Assembly (NCBI RefSeq): GCF_029637605.1
Contig: NZ_CP121261.1
Span: forward strand, 2,108,001 to 2,172,000
Direction of reading: 5' to 3'
Length of the DNA stretch: 64,000 nucleotides
From: Achromobacter spanius
GTDB taxonomy: Bacteria; Pseudomonadota; Gammaproteobacteria; Burkholderiales; Burkholderiaceae_B
The notes under the pieces were generated by a model that did not search any database, was not told where the DNA came from, and saw only the letters and a list, made by a program, of their open reading frames with translations. Both the position numbers and the translations under genes were made by a program. Positions 56,767 to 64,000 of the stretch are shown here, piece by piece. Numbering within the stretch: position 1 is the stretch's first letter; each line of letters begins with the position of its first letter.

Positions 56767-58605
56767 TCACGCCGCCTCGCGCAGCGCGGCCTCGTCCTGC
56801 GGCGGCGCAATCGGGCCCGTCGTCCACCCTCCGGCGCCATCCAGAGCCAGCCGATGCGTATGGAACGGGTCGAGCGTGCTGCGATGCCCCACGCTGACCA
56901 GCATGCACTCAGGCAAGGCGCTGCGCAGCAGACCGTACAGCATGTGCTCCAGCCCTTCGTCCGTGGCGGACGTGGCTTCATCCAGGAACACGATGGCCGG
57001 GCGGTTGAACAGCACGCGCGCGAAGGCCACGCGCTGCTGCTCACCAATCGACAGGATGCGCGACCAATCCGCTACCTCGTCCAGCCGTTGGCTCAGATGC
57101 CCCAGGTTGACCAGTCGCAGCGCATCCGCCACCCGCGCCTCGTCTTGCGGCAGCGCTTGGCCCGGATAGGCCACCGCGCTGCGCAGGTCACCCAGCGGCA
57201 GGTAGGGCCGCTGCGACAGGAACAAGGCCGACGTTCCCTCCGGCCGCCGCACGTGGCCTTGCGCATAGGGCCACAGCCCCGCTAGCGCACGCAACAAGGT
57301 GGTCTTGCCGCTACCGGACGGCCCCTTGATCAGCAGGGTCTGCCCCGGACGCAAACGCAGGTTCAAGCCCTGCAGCAAGGCGTGGCCGTCGGGCCGCCTG
57401 ACCGTCACGCCATTGATGTCCAGGCCATCGGGCAAGGGTTCCGTATGCACCGAGGGCAGCGCACGGGCAGCTTCGTTGGCGTCCAGAAAGCCATTCAGCC
57501 GGTCCAGCGTGGCGCGGTACTGCGCGAAGCTGTCGTAAGACGTACGAAAGAACGACAGCGCGTCCTGCACCTGCCCGAACGCCTGTGAGGTTTGGATGAC
57601 GTCGCCCAGCTTGATTGCCCCGCTGAAAAAACGCGGCGCTTGCAGGATGAAGGGAAACACCACCGCCACCTGGCTTACCGACAGGTTGAAGCCGTCGAAC
57701 TTCAGGCCCCGATAGACGCGCGCCCACAGGTTGGCGATGTAGGCGGTAAAGCGCGTCCACAAGTTGCCGCGCTCAACCGCTTCGCCTTGGTAAAACGCCA
57801 CGTTTTCAGCGTTCTCGCGCAGCCTCACCAGCGCATAGCGGAAGTTGGCGGTCAGCCGTTCAGACAGGAAATTCAGCTTGATCAGCGGCCGGCCGATCTT
57901 GAAGGCGAACCACGTGGCGACGATGACGTACAGGAACACCACGAACACCATGGCACGCGGAATTTCCACGCCCGCCACCATCAAGGGGCCGGACAAGCCC
58001 CACAAGATGCCGGTGAACGCCACCAAGGACACAATCGCGCTCAACGCGCCGATGGCAAGCGTGCGCGACCCGGTCACGAACATCGAGATGTCTTGTTCGA
58101 TACGTTGGTCGGGGTTGTCCACGGGCTCATCCACGAAGTGGCCCCGGTAGTACGCGCCCGCGCCCAACCAGTCCCGCGTGAGGCGGTCGTTAAGCCACAC
58201 GCGCCAATGGATGTCGAAGGCCTGTCCCACGTAGCTGTCGGCCAGCGTGCGCACCACGTGCACACAGGCCAGCACCGAAAAAATGCCCAGAAAGCGCCAG
58301 AACGCGGTCTGGTCCAGCGCTTGCAGCGCGCTGTAAAAGCCGTTGTACCAAAACGAGAACAGCACCGTCATGCGCACGGCGGCCATGGCCAACAGCAGCA
58401 GCAAGGCCAGCGTCAGCAAGGGCCGCCAACTGCGCCGGGGCGTCAGATACGGCCAGGCCAGGCGCCAGAATTTGCGCCCCCAATCGGTCGTGCGCGCCAG
58501 CACCACGGCCACCACCGCCAGCACCACCGCCGTGATGCCAAACGCGCTCGCCAGCCAGATGGCACTGTCCACCAATTGCTGCTGCCAGTTCAGATCCATC
58601 GACAC
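56767..58605 (-). CDS. YddA/SbmA-type ABC transporter with fused ATPase
   Basis: A 612-residue half-transporter: five to six membrane helices of the SbmA/BacA-like domain (about 1-340; FSFWYNGFYSALQALDQTAFWRFL and QDISMFVTGSRTL are typical) followed by an ABC ATPase domain (about 395-600) with Walker A GPSGSGKTT, signature LSIGEQQRVAFARVL and Walker B IVFLDEATSATD. The peroxisomal ABCD and bacterial YddA proteins share this layout. Substrate could be a vitamin, fatty acyl or peptide compound; unknown. Starts at 58605 and 58599 are both possible. Confidence 0.85.
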   Translation of the reverse strand: MSMDLNWQQQLVDSAIWLASAFGITAVVLAVVAVVLARTTDWGRKFWRLAWPYLTPRRSWRPLLTLALLLLLAMAAVRMTVLFSFWYNGFYSALQALDQTAFWRFLGIFSVLACVHVVRTLADSYVGQAFDIHWRVWLNDRLTRDWLGAGAYYRGHFVDEPVDNPDQRIEQDISMFVTGSRTLAIGALSAIVSLVAFTGILWGLSGPLMVAGVEIPRAMVFVVFLYVIVATWFAFKIGRPLIKLNFLSERLTANFRYALVRLRENAENVAFYQGEAVERGNLWTRFTAYIANLWARVYRGLKFDGFNLSVSQVAVVFPFILQAPRFFSGAIKLGDVIQTSQAFGQVQDALSFFRTSYDSFAQYRATLDRLNGFLDANEAARALPSVHTEPLPDGLDINGVTVRRPDGHALLQGLNLRLRPGQTLLIKGPSGSGKTTLLRALAGLWPYAQGHVRRPEGTSALFLSQRPYLPLGDLRSAVAYPGQALPQDEARVADALRLVNLGHLSQRLDEVADWSRILSIGEQQRVAFARVLFNRPAIVFLDEATSATDEGLEHMLYGLLRSALPECMLVSVGHRSTLDPFHTHRLALDGAGGWTTGPIAPPQDEAALREAA

Positions 58606-58669
58606 GCCCCTATCAACACCGATCCTGGTTAGACGGGGACTTTGTGCCGGGTTCCACGAAAAATGCGGT

Positions 58670-58686
58670 CTTAAGCGTCGCTTAAG
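58670..58686. promoter_or_regulatory. Perfect palindrome upstream of the ABC transporter gene
   Basis: CTTAAGCG-T-CGCTTAAG is a 17-base perfect inverted repeat in the gap between the divergent transporter and immunity-like genes. It is not followed by a T-run, so an operator is more likely than a terminator. The binding protein is unknown. Confidence 0.45.
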
Positions 58687-58758
58687 CGTTCTGGCTGGGT
58701 AAGTGAAGGCGGTTTGAAAGGATGGGGATCTTCGGGAATTGGTAAGGCACTGCCATGG

Positions 58759-59496
58759 ATGAGCCGTTTAATATCGGACATGCTCATCACATGCCAATTT
58801 AAAGACCCAACGCATCAGTCTGGCGATTTTGCGGAAATGCTGCGTCGAATGCACATCATCACGAAGCTACTGGCGCAGAAGTCAGAGGGGTTGACGCAGT
58901 GGTTCTCGCAGGGTGAGTCCATTGACGATGCCAGGTTGTATCCAGCCTTCGACGGTGCCGAAGCATCGACCGCATTGCTCGCGGTTTTGAATCAGGAATA
59001 TCGGCTTGATAAGTCGTTTACTGCTATTTCGATCTGGAATGGGGCTGACGAGCAACGCGACAGCGTGGTCCTGGAGCTGCAAGGCAACAATCGGAACAGA
59101 CCATGTAGCCTTACCATCTCCTACCACAAACGCCGCGATGACCGCTTCGGCGGTGCGGACTCGGTAAAGGACATCGTGACAACGATGGCTCACTTATTTT
59201 CCGCCCAGTATATTTCCGTCTCTCCACGCTATTACGACGAGAAGCAAGTCTTCGACGACAAGCCTGGCGTAGGCTGGATGCTGTACCTGCCCCAAGTAAT
59301 CACCGCCAATCAGGTTCCAGAAGCCCAGGCTCTGATCCCAGTCCCGGCTGCCGGAAAGAAGCAGACCGGGACCATCATCGTCAGCGTATCGGATGAAGTC
59401 TTTTCGCTGGATAATCCCCGTCACGTCGAGTCGGCGAACCATATCGAGATGCGCCTGGTGGACCAGGATTTGTTGCCACGCTACGCAGACCTATAG
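58759..59496 (+). CDS. Imm52-like immunity protein, orphan
   Basis: A 245-residue cytoplasmic protein. The opening ITCQFKDPTHQSGDFAEMLRRMHIITKLLAQK, followed by LTQWFSQGESIDDARLYPAFDG, resembles the Imm52 family of immunity proteins to polymorphic toxins; this is my recognition without a search. G+C content is visibly below that of neighbours, which fits mobile toxin-immunity genes. Starts at 58759 and 58780 both work. No toxin, Rhs or VgrG gene is next to it. Confidence 0.62.
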   Translation: MSRLISDMLITCQFKDPTHQSGDFAEMLRRMHIITKLLAQKSEGLTQWFSQGESIDDARLYPAFDGAEASTALLAVLNQEYRLDKSFTAISIWNGADEQRDSVVLELQGNNRNRPCSLTISYHKRRDDRFGGADSVKDIVTTMAHLFSAQYISVSPRYYDEKQVFDDKPGVGWMLYLPQVITANQVPEAQALIPVPAAGKKQTGTIIVSVSDEVFSLDNPRHVESANHIEMRLVDQDLLPRYADL

Positions 59497-59525
59497 TTCT
59501 TGGTTCATGCGCGAACTTAACCGCA

Positions 59526-60413
59526 TCAGCGCGTGCCCAGGTCCAGATTGGCGAACACATCGGCCAAGGTAGGCACCGAGCGCGCGGGCCAGATGGCGCT
59601 CAGGTCGAAGCTGGGTAGCGCCTGGCCGTCGCGCACTTCGCAAAAGCGCACGCCGCCAAAGTTCATCGTGCGGATCCAACTGGGCAGCAAGGCCACGCCG
59701 CATCCACCCGCCACGCAGGACAGCACCGTCAGCGTGCGGTTGGCCTCTTGCGCCACTTGCGCGTCGTGGCCGCCCTTGCGCATGGCGTCCAGGATGCCCG
59801 CATAGAACGCCGGCAGTTGCGCCTGCGGATACATCACCAGCCCGGCTTGCGCGATCTGCGCCATGGATACCGTGCCGTCGTCAGCCACGTCGAACTCATC
59901 CGGCACGGCGGCCACCAAGCGGTCGCGCAGCAGTTGCCGTTCGCGCATGCGCCCGCCCACCGCTACCGGCGTGTGCATCAGGCCGATATCGATCTCGCCC
60001 GTTTGCAGGGCATCGGCCTGTTCGGCGTTGCTCATCTCGCGCAAGATCACGCGCACGCCGGGCGCTTGCCGCCGCATTTCGCGCAGCGCGCGCGGCAAGG
60101 TGTCGAACAGTGCCGACGACACCAGGCCCACCGTCAGTTGCCCCGCGCTGCCGCGCCCAATCTCTTGCGCGCGGTGCGCCGCTGCGTCGATACGTGCCAC
60201 GCTGATGCGCACGTCTTCCAGAATGGCCAGTGCGGCCGGCGTGGGTGCGGCCCCCAGGCGCGACCGTTCAAAGAGACGCACGCCCAGGTCTTTTTCCATG
60301 CGGCTTAGCGCCTGGCTCAGGGCGGGTTGGGCAATGCCCAGCCATTCAGAGGCGCGGCTCACGCTGCCGTGATCCACCACCGCCAGGAAATACCGCAGGT
60401 GCCGGGTTTCCAT
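59526..60413 (-). CDS. LysR-family transcriptional regulator
   Basis: A 295-residue LysR protein with N-terminal helix-turn-helix (METRHLRYFLAVVDHGSVSRASEWLGIAQPALSQALSRMEKDLGVRLFERS) and effector domain (about 90-290). The ATG at 60413 matches the family start; the upstream open frame covers the divergent promoter. It is divergent from the amidohydrolase/Bug operon 116 bases away and probably controls it. Confidence 0.9.
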   Translation of the reverse strand: METRHLRYFLAVVDHGSVSRASEWLGIAQPALSQALSRMEKDLGVRLFERSRLGAAPTPAALAILEDVRISVARIDAAAHRAQEIGRGSAGQLTVGLVSSALFDTLPRALREMRRQAPGVRVILREMSNAEQADALQTGEIDIGLMHTPVAVGGRMRERQLLRDRLVAAVPDEFDVADDGTVSMAQIAQAGLVMYPQAQLPAFYAGILDAMRKGGHDAQVAQEANRTLTVLSCVAGGCGVALLPSWIRTMNFGGVRFCEVRDGQALPSFDLSAIWPARSVPTLADVFANLDLGTR

Positions 60414-60436
60414 ATTGATCCGATATATAAATAGCA

Positions 60437-60458
60437 GTTTTACACGATAGAAAACTAT
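60437..60458. promoter_or_regulatory. Candidate LysR operator
   Basis: GTTTT-N9-AAAAC (60437-60455) overlaps ATAG-AAAA-CTAT (60447-60458) in the AT-rich 116-base gap between the LysR gene and the amidohydrolase gene. Overlapping dyads of this size are usual for LysR sites. Confidence 0.45.
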
Positions 60459-60529
60459 ACCTCGACTCCCTAGAATCCGGCCTATAGAAGAGCGCGCGGC
60501 CATGCCCGCGCCACGGACAGGAGACTGCT

Positions 60530-61366
60530 TTGCCCCCGCTTTCGAACGGCGCCGCCGTCGACACCCATGCACACGTATTCCGGCAAGGCCTGGCGCTGGC
60601 CGGCACGCGCCGCCATACGCCGGACTATGACGCGCCGCTGGCCGAGTACCTGGCCCTGCTGGACGCGCAGGGCTTGAGCCATGGCGTGTTGGTGCAACCC
60701 AGCTTCCTGGGCACTGACAACAGCTACATGGTGCAAGCGCTGCGCGCGGCGCCCGAGCGCTTGCGCGGGGTGGCCGTGGTGGCGCCGGACATCACGGATG
60801 CGCAGCTACAAGCGCTGGCCGACGCCGGCGTGGTGGGTATCCGCTTGAATCTGATTGGCCTGCCCGCCCCCGCGCTGCATGACTCGCCCTGGCAGGCCTT
60901 GCTGGCCCGTGTCAATGCGCTGGGCTGGCACGTAGAAGTCCACCTACAGGCCGCGCGCCTGCATGAAGTCTTGCCTGCATTGCTGGCGGCGGGTTGCCGC
61001 GTAGTGGTTGACCATTTCGGCCGCCCCGATCCGGCGCTTGGCGTGTCCGACCCCGGCTTTGCCTACCTGCTGCAACACGCCGACAACGGCCAGGTCTGGG
61101 TGAAGCTGTCCGCGCCCTACCGCAACTGGGCGGGTGCTGACTGCGCCGCGTCTGGTCGGCAGGCCACGCAGCTTTTGCTTCAGGCCTACACGGCCGAACG
61201 TCTGATGTGGGGCAGTGACTGGCCACACACCGAACATCGCGACGTGGCTTCCTACCCCGCGGCAACGCAATGGCTGGACGCCTGGATCGACGACCCAACG
61301 CAACGGCGCGGCGTGCTTGCGGATACGCCGTTGCAATTATTCCAATTCCAAGGAGACAAACCATGA
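60530..61366 (+). CDS. TIM-barrel amidohydrolase (2-pyrone-4,6-dicarboxylate lactonase-like)
   Basis: A 278-residue amidohydrolase-superfamily enzyme. Motifs are VDTHAHVFRQGL (residues 10-21), VGIRLNLIG, VEVHLQAARL, VVVDHFGRP and the C-terminal MWGSDWPHTEH with the catalytic aspartate. Members hydrolyse lactones such as 2-pyrone-4,6-dicarboxylate or other cyclic acids. The start is a TTG at 60530 with AGGAGA upstream; no ATG fits. Its stop overlaps the Bug receptor ATG (ATGA). Confidence 0.85.
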   Translation: MPPLSNGAAVDTHAHVFRQGLALAGTRRHTPDYDAPLAEYLALLDAQGLSHGVLVQPSFLGTDNSYMVQALRAAPERLRGVAVVAPDITDAQLQALADAGVVGIRLNLIGLPAPALHDSPWQALLARVNALGWHVEVHLQAARLHEVLPALLAAGCRVVVDHFGRPDPALGVSDPGFAYLLQHADNGQVWVKLSAPYRNWAGADCAASGRQATQLLLQAYTAERLMWGSDWPHTEHRDVASYPAATQWLDAWIDDPTQRRGVLADTPLQLFQFQGDKP

Positions 61367-62352
61367 ACGCATTCTTCAAACGACTGGCCCGCCGTGGCAG
61401 CGTGCTGATGGCGGCAGGCCTGCTGGCGGGCGCTGCCGGCACCGCATCGGCGGCCTATCCCGAACGCCCTGTCACGCTGGTGGTGACGTACCCGCCTGGC
61501 GGCACCGTGGATGTGGTCGCCCGCCTGATCGGCCCGAAGCTGGCCGCCGAACTGGGCCAGCCCGTGGTGATTGAAAACCGGGGCGGCGCGGGCGGCATGA
61601 TCGGCGGCGCGGTCGTGGCCAAGGCACAGCCCGACGGCTACACCTTGATGCTGGACGCCTCCAACCACGCGCAGAATCCCGCGCTGCATTCCAAGATGCA
61701 GTTCGACACGCTGACCGCCTTCGCGCCCGTTTCCTTGCTGCTGCGCGTGCCCAACGTGCTGGTCGTGACACCGTCGTATGAAGTGAAATCGGTGGCAGAC
61801 CTGATCCGGCTGGGTCAGGCCGACGCCAAGGAACCGGTGTACTACGCATCGGCCGGCCCCGGCTCGGCGCAGCACCTGGCCGGCGAGCTGTTCAACCTGC
61901 TTGCCAAGACGCATCTGCAGCACGTGGCCTACAAGGGCGGCGGTCCGGCCATGATCGACGTCATGTCGGGCCAGGTGCCCGTCATGTTCGCCAGCATGGG
62001 TTCGTCGTGGCAGCACGTGAAGAACGGCAAGCTGCGCGCGGTGGCTGTCGGCGGCTCGGAGCGTTCCAAGGCCGCCCCCGATCTGCCCACCATCGCCGAG
62101 TCGGGCGTGCCGGGCTACGAAACCTATGAATGGAATGCCGTGTTCGCGCCGGCCGGCACGCCGCCCGCCATCGTGGATCAGGTGTCGCAAGCGCTGGCCA
62201 AAGTGTTGAAGGATCCCGCCATTGCCGCGCAGTTGGCCGGCATCGGGGCGGAACCCATCGGTTCGACCCCGGCCGAGCTGGACACCTTCCGTCGCGCCGA
62301 AATCGCCAAGTGGCAGCGCGTCGTCAAGGAAGCGAATCTGAAGCTGGATTAA
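61363..62352 (+). CDS. Tripartite tricarboxylate (Bug) solute-binding receptor
   Basis: A 329-residue periplasmic receptor with a long signal peptide (about 1-32, ending ASA-AYPERPV). Motifs are VTLVVTYPPGGTVDVVARLIGPKLAAELGQPVVIENRGGAGGMIGG and APDLPTIAESGVPGYETYEWNAVFAPAGTP. AAGGAG precedes the ATG, which overlaps the amidohydrolase stop. The ligand is probably a carboxylate processed by that enzyme. Terminated at 62413. Confidence 0.88.
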   Translation: MNAFFKRLARRGSVLMAAGLLAGAAGTASAAYPERPVTLVVTYPPGGTVDVVARLIGPKLAAELGQPVVIENRGGAGGMIGGAVVAKAQPDGYTLMLDASNHAQNPALHSKMQFDTLTAFAPVSLLLRVPNVLVVTPSYEVKSVADLIRLGQADAKEPVYYASAGPGSAQHLAGELFNLLAKTHLQHVAYKGGGPAMIDVMSGQVPVMFASMGSSWQHVKNGKLRAVAVGGSERSKAAPDLPTIAESGVPGYETYEWNAVFAPAGTPPAIVDQVSQALAKVLKDPAIAAQLAGIGAEPIGSTPAELDTFRRAEIAKWQRVVKEANLKLD

Positions 62353-62412
62353 GACCTGCCTGGCCAGCCGGCACATTGCCGGGCTGGCCGGGTTGGCGGA
62401 AAGCCGGACTTG

Positions 62413-62440
62413 CGGCGTCTTTCGGGGCGCCGTTTTTTTT
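62413..62440 (+). terminator. Intrinsic terminator of the amidohydrolase/Bug operon
   Basis: CGGCG (62413-62417) pairs with CGCCG (62428-62432), with possible extension inside the ten-base loop, followed by eight T (62433-62440). It lies about 60 bases after the Bug stop. Confidence 0.85.
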
Positions 62441-62537
62441 GGAGTGCGCCCTACGCCAACGGAGGGCTGTTTTTCTTCGATGCGCGCTCGGGGCTATCAT
62501 TGCGGCTTGGGCAAAACACATCGCAAAGCGCTTCAAA

Positions 62538-62918
62538 ATGGACAAGATTCGACTCGACAAATGGCTGTGGGCCGCGCGCTTTTACAAGACGCGCAGCCTG
62601 GCCGTGCAAGAAATCGGCAAGGGTCGGGTCTTTGTCAACGACCAGGCCGCCAAACCGTCGCGCGAAGTCTCGGCCGGCGACCGCGTCACCATCCGCAAGG
62701 AAGACCCTGCGCTTCAAGTGCGGGTCGTTGCGGTCAGCGGCGTGCGTGGCCCCGCGCCGGTTGCGCGCCTGTTGTACGAAGAAACGCCCGACAGCATTGC
62801 CGCGCGCGAACGCGCGGCGGAAATGCGGCGCCTGGCGCCGGAACCCGCGTTGGGCATTGAAACCGGCCGCCCCACCAAGCGCGACCGCCGGCTGATCGAC
62901 CAGATGCGAGGCAAGTAG
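62538..62918 (+). CDS. hslR: Ribosome-associated heat-shock protein Hsp15 (S4 domain)
   Basis: A 126-residue protein with an N-terminal S4 RNA-binding domain (IRLDKWLWAARFYKTRSLAVQEIGKGRVFVNDQAAKPSREVSAGDRVTI). The C-terminal tail (TKRDRRLIDQMRGK) is that of Hsp15, which binds free 50S subunits carrying nascent chains. The ATG at 62538 gives the family N-terminus. It is followed after five bases by the SUI1-family gene. Confidence 0.9.
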   Translation: MDKIRLDKWLWAARFYKTRSLAVQEIGKGRVFVNDQAAKPSREVSAGDRVTIRKEDPALQVRVVAVSGVRGPAPVARLLYEETPDSIAARERAAEMRRLAPEPALGIETGRPTKRDRRLIDQMRGK

Positions 62919-62923
62919 GCATC

Positions 62924-63286
62924 ATGAAACGCAGCTCAAGCGGTGGCCTGGTCTATTCCACTGAAACCGGCCGCATGTGCCCGACATGCCGCCAGGCGCT
63001 CGCGCAATGCCTATGCAAAGCCGCCGCTCGCGCCGTGCCTGCCGGCGACGGCGTGGCGCGCGTATCCCGCGAAACCAAGGGGCGTGGCGGCAAAAGCGTA
63101 ACCGTCGTGCGCGGGCTGGCGTTGAACCCGATAGCGCTTGCTGCCCTGGGCAAGCAACTGCGCACGGCATGCGGCTCGGGCGGCACCACCAAGGATGGCG
63201 TGATCGAGGTACAAGGCGATCACTGCGAACGCATCATCAACGCCCTGACAAGCAGCGGCCATCGCGCCAAGCGCGCGGGCGGCTGA
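62924..63286 (+). CDS. yciH: SUI1/eIF1-family translation factor (YciH)
   Basis: A 120-residue protein with the SUI1 fold in the C-terminal two thirds (RVSRETKGRGGKSVTVVRGLALNPIALAALGKQLRTACGSGGTTKDGVIEVQGDHCERIINALTSSGHRAKRAGG). The N-terminus has Cys19, Cys22, Cys29 and Cys31 (MCPTCRQALAQCLCK), which may bind zinc. E. coli YciH can discriminate in initiation like eIF1. It probably shares a transcript with hslR. Confidence 0.88.
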   Translation: MKRSSSGGLVYSTETGRMCPTCRQALAQCLCKAAARAVPAGDGVARVSRETKGRGGKSVTVVRGLALNPIALAALGKQLRTACGSGGTTKDGVIEVQGDHCERIINALTSSGHRAKRAGG

Positions 63287-63302
63287 ACCTGACGAGACTC
63301 TC

Positions 63303-63656
63303 ATGAATGATCTGGCAATAAGCAGCGTGGCCAGCTGGCACGCGCATGTGTACTTCGACGCGGCCAGCCGCGACGCCGCGTTTGCATTGCGTGAACAGGT
63401 GCTTGCGCAGTGGGACGGCAAGATGGAAATGGGGCGCTTCCATGAGCGCCCCGTCGGCCCGCATCCGCTATGGAGCTACCAGATTGCGTTCGCGCCCGAG
63501 CACTTCGCCGGCATCGCCACCTGGCTCACCTTGAATCACGGCGCGCTGGACGTGTTCATGCATCCGAACACGGGCGATTCACTGCGCGACCACCGCGATT
63601 GCGCGGTGTGGATCGGGCACAGCCATGTGCTGAACCTGCACGCGCTGGGCGGCTGA
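63303..63656 (+). CDS. DOPA 4,5-dioxygenase-like protein
   Basis: A 117-residue protein of the small DOPA 4,5-dioxygenase family. It has the HxH motif WHAHVYFD (His13, His15), MGRFHERPVGPHPLWSYQIAF, and DVFMHPNTGDSLRDHRDCAVWIG. Fungal and plant relatives open the ring of dihydroxyphenylalanine using Fe(II); bacterial substrates are mostly unknown. It ends four bases before the stop of the converging PPK2 gene. Confidence 0.85.
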   Translation: MNDLAISSVASWHAHVYFDAASRDAAFALREQVLAQWDGKMEMGRFHERPVGPHPLWSYQIAFAPEHFAGIATWLTLNHGALDVFMHPNTGDSLRDHRDCAVWIGHSHVLNLHALGG

Positions 63657-63660
63657 CTCT

Positions 63661-64000
63661 TTACAGCGCACGACCCACGATCAGCGGGTCCAGCGCCAAG
63701 CCGGGTTCACCGCCTTTACCTTCATAAGGCAGGCGGTTCAGCACATAGCGCATGGCGTTCAGGCGTGCGCGCTTCTTGCAGTCCGACTTCACCACGATCC
63801 ACGGCGCGTCGGCGGTATCCGTGTGCGCGAACATTGCTTCTTTGGCGCGCGTGTAGTCGTCCCATTTATCCAAGGACGCCAGGTCCACCGGGCTCAGCTT
63901 CCACTGTTTCAACGGGTGCACCTTGCGCTGCAAGAAGCGGCGACGCTGCTCTTCACGGCTGACCGAAAACCAGAACTTCACCAGGTGGATGCCGCTGGAT
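63661..64000 (-). CDS. ppk2: Polyphosphate kinase 2, C-terminal part
   Basis: The frame is open to the window edge, so only the last 112 or so residues are visible. KFWFSVSREEQRRRFLQRKVHPLKQWKLSPVDLASLDKWDDYTRAKEAMFAHTDTADAPWIVVKSDCKKRARLNAMRYVLNRLPYEGK is the C-terminal half of the PPK2 domain (lid region and YTRAKEAMF motif). PPK2 enzymes transfer phosphate between polyphosphate and nucleoside diphosphates. Whether it belongs to class I, II or III needs the missing N-terminus. Confidence 0.9.
   Translation of the reverse strand, partial: SSGIHLVKFWFSVSREEQRRRFLQRKVHPLKQWKLSPVDLASLDKWDDYTRAKEAMFAHTDTADAPWIVVKSDCKKRARLNAMRYVLNRLPYEGKGGEPGLALDPLIVGRAL

Overview
The window reads as a chromosomal stretch of a high-GC betaproteobacterium of the Alcaligenaceae, most like Achromobacter (Bordetella is the nearest alternative). 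This rests on the overall codon and base composition, three tripartite-tricarboxylate ('Bug') solute receptors sitting beside catabolic enzymes, many LysR regulators, a [4Fe-4S] Fnr-type regulator, hopanoid-type squalene genes and an adenine deaminase of the Pseudomonas/Burkholderiales type. No rRNA, tRNA, CRISPR array, phage or insertion sequence transposase was seen.

Layout. 1-2168: end of a squalene biosynthesis cluster (hpnD partial, hpnE) and a convergent fluoride channel gene (crcB). 2335-6879: a probably Fur-controlled five-gene redox operon (PepSY membrane protein, DUF2271 protein carrying an FMN-attachment motif, DUF4198 protein, ApbE flavin transferase, membrane-anchored flavodoxin/ferredoxin-reductase fusion). 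6914-13344: catabolic operons with regulators: D-aminoacylase plus Bug receptor with a divergent LysR gene, and a two-gene homologue of the two halves of tomato Tm-1 with a divergent TetR gene. 13507-25069: a PHP-like lipoprotein, clpB with a heat-shock promoter, gamma-glutamylcyclotransferase, Fnr, a secreted alpha/beta hydrolase, an ArsR/SRPBCC/DUF899 group, ferredoxin, Nudix hydrolase and a YegD-type Hsp70. 25459-28391: an orphan type VI secretion pair (VasI plus a TssM lacking its cytoplasmic half). 28401-36844: small envelope proteins, formamidase with FmdB, a class V aminotransferase divergent from an Lrp regulator, and an ABC-F ATPase.

36895-47448 is the most unusual part. Two tandem arrays of a 196-bp unit, in opposite orientation, flank about 9 kb holding a seven-gene peptide-uptake operon (MarR-like regulator, fused DppDF, DppA, DppB, DppC, M14 carboxypeptidase-like protein, GNAT acetyltransferase) and a divergent methyltransferase-like gene. 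Each unit is itself a head-to-head pair of an approximately 65-bp element, which resembles the design of REPINs.

47443-64000: small conserved genes, a lytic transglycosylase, a LysR/adenine deaminase/carboxylesterase/Bug run, L-aspartate dehydrogenase, a YddA-type ABC transporter, an orphan Imm52-like immunity gene, a LysR-controlled amidohydrolase/Bug operon closed by a strong terminator, Hsp15, a SUI1-family protein, a DOPA-dioxygenase-like protein and the end of a PPK2 gene.

Working logic: much of the window serves scavenging (peptides, N-acyl amino acids, formamide, purines, esters) with local one-component regulators. The redox operon, the split Tm-1 pair, the truncated TssM locus and the inverted repeat arrays are the items least explained by routine annotation.
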